DNA of 64,000 nucleotides, taken from positions 5,090,585 through 5,154,584 of the forward strand of contig NZ_CP055156.1 of the NCBI RefSeq assembly GCF_014217805.1, written 5' to 3'. Source of the stretch: Adhaeribacter swui. Its GTDB lineage: Bacteria; Bacteroidota; Bacteroidia; Cytophagales; Hymenobacteraceae. The translations under genes and the position numbers were made by a program. Below are positions 25,861 to 34,145 of this stretch, piece after piece (position 1 is the stretch's first letter; every line of letters begins with the position of its first letter). The notes beneath the pieces were generated by a model. The model was not told the DNA's origin, searched no databases, and worked only from the letters and a program-made list of their open reading frames with translations.

Positions 25861-27123
25861 TTACACTCGGACAGGTAGTTTTTCTTCCACAAACAATTCG
25901 GCTTGTCTGGTTAATTTCCAGCCGTTTACGCTTTGATCCAGGATTTTCTGAAACCAAATTCTTTCATTTTTTAAATTTATAATAATTTGCTTCAAGTGGG
26001 CTGGCTTACCACCTAAGTTCAAAATCCGGTATGCAAAATCAATATTGCCTTCGGTAAAATATTCCTGATGATTCAGCTTTGTTATGTAGTAAGCAATGGT
26101 TACAATCCGGTTCGGATTGCCGTAACCAGGATTTTTTTCCCGGAAAAATGATTCTAACGATGGTTTATAGGCATTCTGATATACGTCAAACTCATTCGGG
26201 ACAATACTGCTGGCTACAACTTTGCGGGACACCGGAATGGTGCGGATGGAGTTAGGCCGGCTTTTGTTTGCATTTCTACCTTTCTGACCAGAGGTGCTAA
26301 TTTTGTCGTTAGAATAATTCGGCGACAATACGCTTTTAACTTTGTGTAATCCGGCCGGTGTAAACCGAAATTCGTTTTCTTTAACGGTAACAATGAATTT
26401 TTTAAAAAGCGATTTCCAGTTGGTACCCAGATTTTTAAACCGCGTTTCGGTTTTCCGGCGATCTTTGTAAACCTGCCAAACAATGTCTTTGGTAAAAGTA
26501 TTAACTCCGTAATTAGAGTAGTAAAAAGCAAAAACCAATAACCACTCATTTTCTTTCAAATTTAGCAAAATCTCTAAATCATTCAGGTGCGGGTATTCTG
26601 GCTGCTGCATGCCCGCTGGTGCTAGTGCTGTAGAATGCAAACCCGATTCTAAGCGCTTAGTAGGGCTATTGGTTTCAGTAAACTTTAATTCTGAATTTTC
26701 GAGTGCATTTAATTGCTTGTGCTCTTCCGGATTTAACAGGTAGGCGGGATTGCTGGAGCTCAGGTCTTTGTTTTTAAGTAGATCTGCAATTACTTCCTTT
26801 ATTTCTTTACCAACTTCGTTCGTGAATTTAATTTCATAAATTCTTTCTTCTTTGTTTTCGCGCAATTTAAAAGTATTTACTTGCCCCTTAGATTCTCTAG
26901 CCACAACCGGCACGCCGCAGGCCGTGCAATTATTAGCCTCCACCGGAATTACTTCTTTACAGCTCTTGCATTTAACTTGAGTGCCACAGTTAAAGCAAAA
27001 AAATGCTTCTTCCAAAACAAGAGTAGCACATTGGGGGCAATTTAAGTTTTGCGGTTCCACTTTCAAGGATTTAGAGTAACTTAAATATAAGAATAAAATA
27101 AGAAATATAAGATTATCAGCCAA
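25861..27123 (-). CDS. Zinc-ribbon protein with two winged-helix-like domains
   Basis: Not a recognised family. There are two zinc ribbons, with Cys 29/32/43/46 (NCPQCATL, FFCFNCGTQ) and Cys 52/55/66/69 (CKSCKEVIP, NCTACGVPV), then a linker with charged helices. Two similar regions follow at about 190-266 (NEWLLVFAFYYSNYGVNTFT ... FRFTPAGLHKVK) and 335-415 (PNRIVTIAYYITKLNHQEYF ... WKLTRQAELFVEE). Each has the pattern of a winged helix: two helices, YFT/TFT turn, then K/R-L/F-T. The Lys/Arg/Ser/Asn-rich segment 270-305 between them looks flexible. There is no ATG near the start: the codons are TTG at 27123 and 27066 and GTG at 27060, and the last two avoid a hydrophobic leader encoded by AT-rich repeats. 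It lies next to a DnaA-box-like cluster. A DNA-binding role is inference. Confidence 0.6.
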   Translation of the reverse strand: MADNLIFLILFLYLSYSKSLKVEPQNLNCPQCATLVLEEAFFCFNCGTQVKCKSCKEVIPVEANNCTACGVPVVARESKGQVNTFKLRENKEERIYEIKFTNEVGKEIKEVIADLLKNKDLSSSNPAYLLNPEEHKQLNALENSELKFTETNSPTKRLESGLHSTALAPAGMQQPEYPHLNDLEILLNLKENEWLLVFAFYYSNYGVNTFTKDIVWQVYKDRRKTETRFKNLGTNWKSLFKKFIVTVKENEFRFTPAGLHKVKSVLSPNYSNDKISTSGQKGRNANKSRPNSIRTIPVSRKVVASSIVPNEFDVYQNAYKPSLESFFREKNPGYGNPNRIVTIAYYITKLNHQEYFTEGNIDFAYRILNLGGKPAHLKQIIINLKNERIWFQKILDQSVNGWKLTRQAELFVEEKLPVRV

Positions 27124-27345
27124 GTTTAAGTAATTATGGATAACTACCCCTTATTCACATTTGTGCACAACTATGGATAAACATATATTATCAACACAAC
27201 AAAAATTGTAAGTATTAACACTCATGCTTGATGATTTAATCTTATCTTAAATATTCATAATTTATTTTTAATTTATTTTATTTATAAGATTTATCTTATC
27301 TTAAATAATTAAACATCAATAACTTTTTAATAAGATAAGATTTTA
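27083..27345. other. Candidate replication origin: DnaA-box-like cluster with AT-rich repeats
   Basis: Between 27135 and 27196 there are five 9-mers with at most one mismatch to TTATNCACA. The perfect one is TTATTCACA at 27151-27159; the others are TTATCCATA (complement, 27135-27143 and 27172-27180), TTGTGCACA (complement, 27162-27170) and TTATCAACA (27188-27196). Next comes about 150 bases of nearly pure A/T with ATCTTATCTTA repeated at 27239-27249 and 27293-27303 and inverted at 27331-27341. On the other side a 10-base repeat AAATATAAGA occurs at 27083 and 27103. This is the layout of a bacterial oriC (boxes beside an unwinding region), but no dnaA or other classical origin gene is in the window and gene orientation does not switch here. 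Confidence 0.4.
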
Positions 27346-27695
27346 AATATATATTTATTATGTAGATCAGATAGATAGATGCATTATTACAGGACTATCT
27401 TTCCAGATCATTTTCTTTAGCCCATTTCTAAAATCCTTGCAAAGCAATTACAAGCTTTAATTTAAGTCTAATAATTTAGGGGACTTTCGGAGAACTAGTG
27501 TGAGGTAATTACAATTACTTTATAGGATTACTCTTTGAAGCTTTCCCCTCATTGCCGTGGGTAAAAGTTTTATTTCCAAGAATTCAATTTTGTTTAATAT
27601 CTGATTACCGGATCATATTAAGGCTCCTCCCCTACCCTACCGTTTAAAGCCAGAACAATATCATCTACCTTTCTGATAAATTGCTAGAAAATGAG
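27346..27695. other. Gene-free region between candidate origin and PEP carboxylase
   Basis: About 350 bases of less AT-rich sequence without an ORF of coding character. A run GATCAGATAGATAGATGC (27365-27382) holds a short GATA repeat. Nothing else could be supported. Confidence 0.4.
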
Positions 27696-27726
27696 AAAGC
27701 CCTAAATTTTAAAAACTTAGGGCTTT
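27696..27726. terminator. Terminator of the PEP carboxylase gene
   Basis: A 10-base stem, AAAGCCCTAA (27696-27705) with TTAGGGCTTT (27717-27726), with an 11-base loop, 25 bases beyond the stop of the minus-strand ppc gene. Confidence 0.8.
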
Positions 27727-27750
27727 TTACTTAAAGTAAGGGAAGCTTAG

Positions 27751-30327
27751 TTAAGCAGAGTTTCTTTCGGCGTTGATGATGCCGAAGGAGCAACGCATTA
27801 CTAATTTTTCGTAAATCTTTTTTTCATCCACCATTAATTGCTGTTCTTCCCAAGTCCGGATTTTGGTTAAGGCATATTGTTGAATGGTGATAAGGGGTAA
27901 CTCAATCCGTTGGCGCAAATGAATGGAAAGCTGATCGATGGGTTTATCTGCCATTAATTCTTCGCTACCGGCTAAGTCCAGCAGATATTTTTTAGTTCTT
28001 TCAAATTCTTCGTACATAATTTTCCAAAGCACCCCGTATTTCGGATGATTCGCCAAATAAGCGGTTACCGGAAAACTGCACTTGTTCATTGCCATTTCGC
28101 AGTTATCCAGCAAAGTTTTAAAGAACATAGAATCTTGGTACAGCCCTTTTAGCTCGGGCCATTTACCTTCATTTTTTAACTTTTCTAAAGCCATACCTAC
28201 TCCGTAAAAACCAGGTACATTTTGCTTCAACTGACTCCAGGCTCCTACATATGGTACTGCCCGGAGATCATCCAGGTTTAACTGACCAGATTTGCGTTTA
28301 GATGGGCGGCTACCAATATTGGTTTCGGCGTAATACCTTAATGGACTTACGTAATTTAAATATTCCAGAAAGTCCGGATGATTTTTCAGGGTGTTGTAGG
28401 CGGCAAAACTTTCGTTTGCTAAAGCTACTAACAAGTTTTCTTCCGGTTCGGTTAAGGTTTTTTCCCGGTTAGAGAAAAGGGCATTGCTAATGCCGGCGTG
28501 CATGAGTTGCTCCATGTTATAACGGGCGGCATCTACCGTACCAAAATTAGAGCTAATGGTCTGCCCTTGGATGGTAAGCTGAATTTCTTTGTTTGCAATA
28601 TTGTGCCCCATAGAGGCATAAAACTGGTGTGTTTTGCCACCTCCGCGGGCAGGCGGGCCTCCCCGGCCATCAAAAAACACCACTTCTACGTCGTATTGTT
28701 TAGAGATCTGGCTTAGCATTTCTTTTGCTTTGTAAATGCTCCAGTTTGCCATTAAATAACCCCCATCTTTGGTGCCATCCGAAAAGCCCAGCATAATGGT
28801 TTGCACATTGCCACGTTGATGCAGGTGCTGCCGGTATACTTTGTTTTCGTATAAAATCTGCATTACCGAGCTGGCATTGCGTAAATCTTCGATGGTTTCG
28901 AAGAGCGGTACAATATCAATAGTAATACTTTCAGGAGTCCAGCCGCCAAGTAAAAACAAAGCATACACTTCAATAATATTTAAAGCGCTGGTGCTATGGC
29001 TAATAATATAACGGTGGCAACCGGCCTCCCCATTAAATTGCTGAATGGTTCTGATTGCCTGGAGGGATTCAATGGTATCCTGCAGTAAATCTTCTTCAAA
29101 AATATCCGGGGTTATAGTACTATTTACGGCCAATAAAGCCTCAATTTTATCTTCTTCCGAAAGATCTAAATAGTTATCGGGTAATACCTGGGTTTGCGTG
29201 GCTAGAACTTCCATTAACCTACTATGCACCGACGAATCCTGCCGAATATCCAGGGAAGCAAAATGCAGCCCAAATAAATCCACTTTATTTAAAAAAGAAT
29301 CTACCTGGTTTACAAAAAGTCCGTTATGCAGGCGCAGAATGGTACTTCTGATTTGCTGCATTGTTTCCTTAATTTCGGAAACCGTTAAATCAGCTTTGTA
29401 TCCTGGCACAAATAAGTTATTATATAGGCGTTGCTCTAAATCGGCCAAAATACCGGCTACTCCTTTAAACGTTAAACGCTTTTTTAAACGGCGTACTTCT
29501 AAATAATAAGATTTTACAATACCACCACGCAGCGCTTCGGCAACTTTTAAGGTATTTTCAGCGGTTACAAACGGGTTTCCATCACGGTCGCCTCCAGGCC
29601 AAAAGCCCATCCGGACTAAAGGATTATTTGGATTAACGGCATTTGGAAAAGTATTTTTTAAATAAGATAAGATTTGACCGGTAGCAGGATAAAAGACATT
29701 CTCCAGAAACCAGATCAGGTTAATGGCCTCATCGTAAGGAGTTGGTTTTTCTTTTTTAAAAAATGGCGTTTTACCAAGCTGCTGTAAGTACGAATTGGCT
29801 AAAGCCGTATTATTGTTGTTTAAGGCTTTAGATAAATCGTTGATAATACCCAGTACTTCGCTGGGATAAAATTGCGTTGGATGCGCAGTTAATACCAATC
29901 TTACTGAAAAATCCTTGAGCTTTTCTGCGAGTTTATCCTGAGCCCGGTGCTGCGAGATTTCTGATTCTAGGTGTTTCAGGGTACCAATCCCTTGCATGTC
30001 GTTAATCTCGTTGAAAGCGGCATCTTCCAGGGCATCAAACAAAACCACCTGTCGTTCGGCAAATTGCACAAACCGGAACAGCAAATCGGTTTGTTCTTGC
30101 TCGGTGGCGTAAGAAGTATATTGTTTAAAAAAAGACGTGATAATGTCGTTTGGACTAGATTCTTTTTTTAAACCTTCTTCGCAGTGTAACAAAAACAAGG
30201 ATAACAGCACGCCCGTTTTTTCTACCCGGTAAAAGGGCAGCGACGAGAATAAACTGTTATACATTTCGTATTTAAACCCAACGAGATTTCGGAACTTGTG
30301 CAAAGAGCCACTGGAATAGGCAGTCAT
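27751..30327 (-). CDS. ppc: Phosphoenolpyruvate carboxylase
   Basis: PEP carboxylase, 858 residues (E. coli 883), which adds bicarbonate to PEP to form oxaloacetate and so refills the TCA cycle. Catalytic His149 lies in VLTAHPTQFYPSE (the usual motif ends in E; Gln here). The second motif is MGFWPGGDRDGNPFV, the flexible loop is FDGRGGPPARGGGKTHQFY, and GFSDGTKDGGYLMANW is also present. The C-terminus is NAERNSA, equivalent to the usual RNTG end. All key residues seem present. Cytosolic, monocistronic. A TAGCTTTG box (complement, 30350-30357) lies 23 bases upstream and could be a -7 element. Confidence 0.95.
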   Translation of the reverse strand: MTAYSSGSLHKFRNLVGFKYEMYNSLFSSLPFYRVEKTGVLLSLFLLHCEEGLKKESSPNDIITSFFKQYTSYATEQEQTDLLFRFVQFAERQVVLFDALEDAAFNEINDMQGIGTLKHLESEISQHRAQDKLAEKLKDFSVRLVLTAHPTQFYPSEVLGIINDLSKALNNNNTALANSYLQQLGKTPFFKKEKPTPYDEAINLIWFLENVFYPATGQILSYLKNTFPNAVNPNNPLVRMGFWPGGDRDGNPFVTAENTLKVAEALRGGIVKSYYLEVRRLKKRLTFKGVAGILADLEQRLYNNLFVPGYKADLTVSEIKETMQQIRSTILRLHNGLFVNQVDSFLNKVDLFGLHFASLDIRQDSSVHSRLMEVLATQTQVLPDNYLDLSEEDKIEALLAVNSTITPDIFEEDLLQDTIESLQAIRTIQQFNGEAGCHRYIISHSTSALNIIEVYALFLLGGWTPESITIDIVPLFETIEDLRNASSVMQILYENKVYRQHLHQRGNVQTIMLGFSDGTKDGGYLMANWSIYKAKEMLSQISKQYDVEVVFFDGRGGPPARGGGKTHQFYASMGHNIANKEIQLTIQGQTISSNFGTVDAARYNMEQLMHAGISNALFSNREKTLTEPEENLLVALANESFAAYNTLKNHPDFLEYLNYVSPLRYYAETNIGSRPSKRKSGQLNLDDLRAVPYVGAWSQLKQNVPGFYGVGMALEKLKNEGKWPELKGLYQDSMFFKTLLDNCEMAMNKCSFPVTAYLANHPKYGVLWKIMYEEFERTKKYLLDLAGSEELMADKPIDQLSIHLRQRIELPLITIQQYALTKIRTWEEQQLMVDEKKIYEKLVMRCSFGIINAERNSA

Positions 30328-30619
30328 GGTAATGTATTTAATTCTAAAGCAAAGCTAGACTTTTATTATAATTTACATAAAACTCTAGCTTAACTTTTAA
30401 TAAAATTTTATAGAAGAGGGTAATTTTATAGCAATAACTTAGCTGATAGTTAATAGCTTAACCTTCAATTAAAGCGCAAAATAAAAAATTAATTTTCTAA
30501 AATACGTCAAGCAAAACAGCGGGCAATAGCGGGATTTATTAGTGTAAGCTATTGGGGAACAAAGCATTTTTGAATTTTTAGTAAAATACGCCATTAAAGG
30601 AAACGCTGGAGCAAAGGAT
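30328..30619. other. Gene-free gap upstream of ppc
   Basis: About 290 bases before ppc on the minus strand. It should hold the ppc promoter. It is AT-rich, with no ORF or repeat seen apart from the hairpin that follows at 30620. Confidence 0.45.
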
Positions 30620-30675
30620 AAAATCTAACAAGAGCTTGTTCCTTTTTATGCCGGAACAAGCTCTTGTTAGATTTT
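30620..30675 (-). terminator. Very long perfect hairpin downstream of the holin-like gene
   Basis: A 23-base perfect stem (30620-30642 with 30653-30675; core AATCTAACAAGAGCTTGTTC) with a 10-base loop, starting 15 bases after the stop of the minus-strand gene. The arms end in AAAA/TTTT, so it can terminate in both directions. Confidence 0.82.
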
Positions 30676-30690
30676 AAATTTTTAAAAAAT

Positions 30691-31086
30691 TTAGGTAAGC
30701 GGCGCGCGTTGAGCGGTAACGGATGCTGAATTATACTGATAACGATCTTCAGCTTCTTCCCGGTTTACTAAAGTACCCGCAATAGCCAAAGCAATAGCTA
30801 TTACTAAGGCCGGCCAAAAACCCTTAATTTCAAAATTGCGCACCAGTTTATCTACTAATTTTATAATAATAGCGGTAACTACCAGCCGAACCACAAAGCT
30901 TAATAAAAAGAAAGTAACTAAATTAAGTGGCAGGCGCAAAAGAAAACCAATGGTGGCGTTAAATATACCAACCAAAAAGGCAACCCATAAGGCAGTTCCA
31001 AAACTTTTAATTCTTACTTGCGGTAAAATGTAAGCCATCAGCATTAACACACCGGCGCTTACCAATAAATTAACGATAAAATTCAT
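30691..31086 (-). CDS. Phage holin family 4-type small membrane protein
   Basis: A 131-residue protein with four hydrophobic segments (about 4-20, 33-50, 56-80 and 92-108) and the pattern of the PF04020 family: MAYILPQVRIKSFGTALWVA at the start, then LPLNLVTFFLLSFVVR. Despite the family name it is a common chromosomal inner membrane protein in Bacteroidota, and nothing phage-like is nearby. The C-terminal 20 residues are hydrophilic. Function unknown. Confidence 0.85.
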   Translation of the reverse strand: MNFIVNLLVSAGVLMLMAYILPQVRIKSFGTALWVAFLVGIFNATIGFLLRLPLNLVTFFLLSFVVRLVVTAIIIKLVDKLVRNFEIKGFWPALVIAIALAIAGTLVNREEAEDRYQYNSASVTAQRAPLT

Positions 31087-31202
31087 AGTTTTAAGTAGGT
31101 TGAAAAAAGGATTAAGTTTAATAAAGTGCTTCTACGCAAACGAATGAATTACGGCCATCTTCGTTCTGACAGAAGAAACTGAAGCCACTATAATAAAAGG
31201 CT

Positions 31203-31844
31203 TTATTCGATCAATCCTCTTTTTATAGCTTCTTTTACCAAGGCAGCGGTATTTTTAGCATCTAACTTTTGCGTAAGATTATACCGGTGGGTTTCTACGG
31301 TGCGTAAACTTAAAAAAAGCCGGTCGGCTATTTCCTGATTACTAAACTCTTCCGCAATTAATTTTAAAATTTCTTTTTCCCGTTTGGTTAAAGGTACTTC
31401 GTACAACGAGCGCCGTTGCCCGGTTAAACTTTCCTGCACCAGCAACTTTTGAATGTTACTGTCCACAAATTCCCGGTCCAGAATTACTGTATTAATTGCT
31501 TTCATGATGGTATTTAAATCAGCGTTTTTTAAAACGTAGCCAGAAGCACCATTGCGTAAGATTTGCTTTACTAGATGCGTATCATCAAAACTGCTGAAGG
31601 CAATAATTTTAACTTCGCGGTGCTGTTTCCGGATTAACTTACAAAGATCAATGCCGCTGATTTCGGGCATTTGAATATCCAACAAAATAACATCAATTGG
31701 CTCTTGCTCTATATACCGCAGCAATTCCTGGTGGTTGGTGGTAGTAAAAACAATGCGAACATCCGGGTGGTTAGTAAACATGGCTGTTAAACCATTTATA
31801 ACTACCTGATGATCATCAATAATGGCTAGGTGTAATGGATACAT
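31203..31844 (-). CDS. NarL/FixJ-type response regulator
   Basis: A 213-residue regulator. The receiver domain has DD at 10-11, phospho-acceptor Asp56 in VILLDIQMP, Ser/Ser in IIAFSSFDD and Lys in YVLKNAD. The C-terminal LuxR-type HTH (about 148-212) has PLTKREKEILKLIAEEFSNQ and LSLRTVETHRYNLTQKL. It is coupled to the kinase gene upstream, whose stop is 3 bases before its start codon. Targets are unknown. Confidence 0.95.
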   Translation of the reverse strand: MYPLHLAIIDDHQVVINGLTAMFTNHPDVRIVFTTTNHQELLRYIEQEPIDVILLDIQMPEISGIDLCKLIRKQHREVKIIAFSSFDDTHLVKQILRNGASGYVLKNADLNTIMKAINTVILDREFVDSNIQKLLVQESLTGQRRSLYEVPLTKREKEILKLIAEEFSNQEIADRLFLSLRTVETHRYNLTQKLDAKNTAALVKEAIKRGLIE

Positions 31845-31847
31845 AGG

Positions 31848-33845
31848 TTATACTTCTAATCCGCTGGTTTCAAATTCAAGATAAGCGCTCACGCCACTAC
31901 CTGCTTGGGCTTCTACTTCTAATTTACCGTTAATGGCTTGTACCCGGCTTTGCAGGCTGCGCAGGCCCAAACCGTCGCTTTTCATTTCTTGCCGGTTAAA
32001 GCCAATGCCATTGTCTTCAATGGTAGTAGAAAGAATATTATTACGTTGGCTTAACTGCACAATGGCCCGGTCGGCTCGGGAGTGTTTCATGATATTATTT
32101 AAAAGTTCTTGTACTATCCGGTAAACCGATAGCTCAAAACTTTCCTTGTATCGTTTAATCTCGCCCCACGAATCGTATTGCACTACCAAGGTATGATCGT
32201 TGCTGATATTCTGGCAATAGCGCCGTAGAGCCTCATCCAAGCCATGTTGCATGAGCATTTCGGGCATAAGATTGTGGGCCGTTTTACGAACTTCGTACGA
32301 AGCTTCGTCTAATAAATGGAGCGCTTGCCGGTAAACGGTTTGTTCCAGTACCAGTGCATTTTGCAGCGATAAACTATTTACGTGCATTTTAACGGCCGCC
32401 AACATGCCGGCCACTCCATCATGTAAATCTTTAGAAATACGGCTGCGTTCTTTTTCTTCGCCTTGCATTAAAGCTTCCAGCACCTGTATTTCTTTTTGCT
32501 GCTGCACTTCTTTTAATTGCCGGGTGTAAATGCGCCGCTTGTTTCTTAAGTTCAGGTAAATTAAACTGGCTACCAGAATGGCAACCAGGGTAGCAGCCAC
32601 ACTAACCAATGTAAATTTTTGATTGCGTTGTAGTTGTAAGTCTTTCTGGGTTATTTGCAGTTGTTTATCGGTTAAAGCTTTTTCTTTTTGCGCCGTTTGG
32701 TATTTAATTTCCATCTCGGCAATAGCTTTCCGGTTTTCCTGGTTAGCGAGCGTATCTTCGTAGCGGTTAAAGTTTTCGTAGTGCTGGTAGGCTTGCCGGT
32801 AATTGCCTAAAGCGTAATTTCCTTCGGCTAAAAACCGGTATACTTCCCGTAAAAACATCACATTGCCATTGTCCTGACATTTTTTCAAAGTGGCTTCCAG
32901 CAGGGTAATGGCTTGCCGGTGTTCTCCTTTTTCTTTATAGGCGCCGGCTAAACCCATGGCCGCCGATATATAAAGTTGATTTTGCCCGATTTCGGAGGCA
33001 TATTTTATAGCTTCTTTTCCCGCCGAAATGGCTTCGTCGTACCTTTTTAAGTCAACGCAGGCGTTGGAATAGGTGTCGTAAGCGGTACTGAGCATGGATT
33101 TATCGGTACCCTTGGCTTTAGAAAGCCGCAATGATTCGGCGGCATAAGCATACGCTTGTTTAAAGTTGCCTAACTGGCGGTGCGCCGCACTTAATTCGGC
33201 TAATTCGCGGTTAAGTAAAAAGGTATCATTTAGCTCCCGCGATATTGCCAAGGCTTTTTTCACATAAAAGATGCTTTTTTGATGCTCCTCGATGTTATCG
33301 TACATAATCCCTAAGTTCAGGTAAGTACGCGAAAGCTCGGGCTGGTACTTGTTTTCTTCTAAAATTTTAATGGCCGAGATAAAATGGCTGATGCAACTAT
33401 CGGTTTTGCCCAGGTACCCATACACATTGCCTATGCTGGTCTGGCATTTGGCTATTTTACGCAAATTACCCGATAGCCGATAATTAGCGGCCGCTTGCCG
33501 GTAATAACGCATGGCAACCGGGTAGTTGCCACTGCTCAGGTGCACGTAGCCTATCAGGTATAAGGCGGCTCCGGTACCATCGGGGTAATTTAAGCGATTA
33601 CTTAAATTAACTATTTTGTTTAGAATGGGCAGAGCTTCTTGCGGCTGGTTATCGGTTAATTTATCGGCGTATTTAATTAATTGGTTTACTTTGGTAGTAT
33701 CATTTTTACCCGCTAAAAGCAATGGCAACGCTGCATCTTGCGCCTTTACTCTGAATGAGCAAAAGAGTAAAGAAACGATTAAAGTTAATCCAAGGTGCTT
33801 AAGAAACATACCGTTAGGTGCAGGATGCAATATCTTATAGACCAT
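31848..33845 (-). CDS. TPR-containing sensor histidine kinase (NarX/DesK class)
   Basis: A 665-residue sensor kinase. A signal peptide (MFLKHLGLTLIVSLLFC, probably translated from the ATG at 33809, although the ATG at 33845 is also in frame) leads to a periplasmic array of about seven TPR repeats (about 50-380). A coiled coil, one membrane segment (VSVAATLVAILVASLIYL, about 402-420), a HisKA_3 domain (RISKDLHDGVAGML with the phospho-His) and a GHKL ATPase (VQELLNNIMKHS, IEDNGIGFN, GLGLRSLQSR) follow. It pairs with the NarL-type regulator downstream. The architecture is frequent in Bacteroidota; the signal is unknown. Confidence 0.94.
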   Translation of the reverse strand: MVYKILHPAPNGMFLKHLGLTLIVSLLFCSFRVKAQDAALPLLLAGKNDTTKVNQLIKYADKLTDNQPQEALPILNKIVNLSNRLNYPDGTGAALYLIGYVHLSSGNYPVAMRYYRQAAANYRLSGNLRKIAKCQTSIGNVYGYLGKTDSCISHFISAIKILEENKYQPELSRTYLNLGIMYDNIEEHQKSIFYVKKALAISRELNDTFLLNRELAELSAAHRQLGNFKQAYAYAAESLRLSKAKGTDKSMLSTAYDTYSNACVDLKRYDEAISAGKEAIKYASEIGQNQLYISAAMGLAGAYKEKGEHRQAITLLEATLKKCQDNGNVMFLREVYRFLAEGNYALGNYRQAYQHYENFNRYEDTLANQENRKAIAEMEIKYQTAQKEKALTDKQLQITQKDLQLQRNQKFTLVSVAATLVAILVASLIYLNLRNKRRIYTRQLKEVQQQKEIQVLEALMQGEEKERSRISKDLHDGVAGMLAAVKMHVNSLSLQNALVLEQTVYRQALHLLDEASYEVRKTAHNLMPEMLMQHGLDEALRRYCQNISNDHTLVVQYDSWGEIKRYKESFELSVYRIVQELLNNIMKHSRADRAIVQLSQRNNILSTTIEDNGIGFNRQEMKSDGLGLRSLQSRVQAINGKLEVEAQAGSGVSAYLEFETSGLEV

Positions 33846-34020
33846 CTTAGTAGTAAGATGCTGCTGATTAGTTATATAATATATCTATAAAACATTATAA
33901 TTAAAACAATAATAAAATTATTTTTAATATTAAACAAATTATATATTAAAACCAGACAGAAATCCCTTTGCACTGCTACTAAATGGCCGTAGTGTTTGGC
34001 TAGCAAAAAGGAGAATTAAA
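33846..34020. other. Gap upstream of the TPR kinase gene
   Basis: About 175 bases, very AT-rich between 33880 and 33950, upstream of the kinase gene. It presumably holds the kinase promoter. No other element was recognised. Confidence 0.4.
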
Positions 34021-34059
34021 AAAGGTTAGGAATAATCATTATCTGCATTCCTAACCTTT
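34021..34059 (-). terminator. Terminator downstream of the PVC-type cytochrome gene
   Basis: A 13-base perfect stem, AAAGGTTAGGAAT (34021-34033) with ATTCCTAACCTTT (34047-34059), 87 bases after the stop. Between them lies a 30-base copy of the dispersed A/T motif. Confidence 0.75.
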
Positions 34060-34145
34060 AATCTGATTTACAACTTTTCTAAAATTTCTAAATTTTAAAA
34101 ATTTAAATTTTATACTCGTGGTTTGAGTAGCTAAACTATGGTTTT

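Noticed and set aside
30691..31086. Holin-like protein as a sign of a prophage
   Set aside because: The family name is historical; there are no phage structural, integrase or lysis genes nearby.
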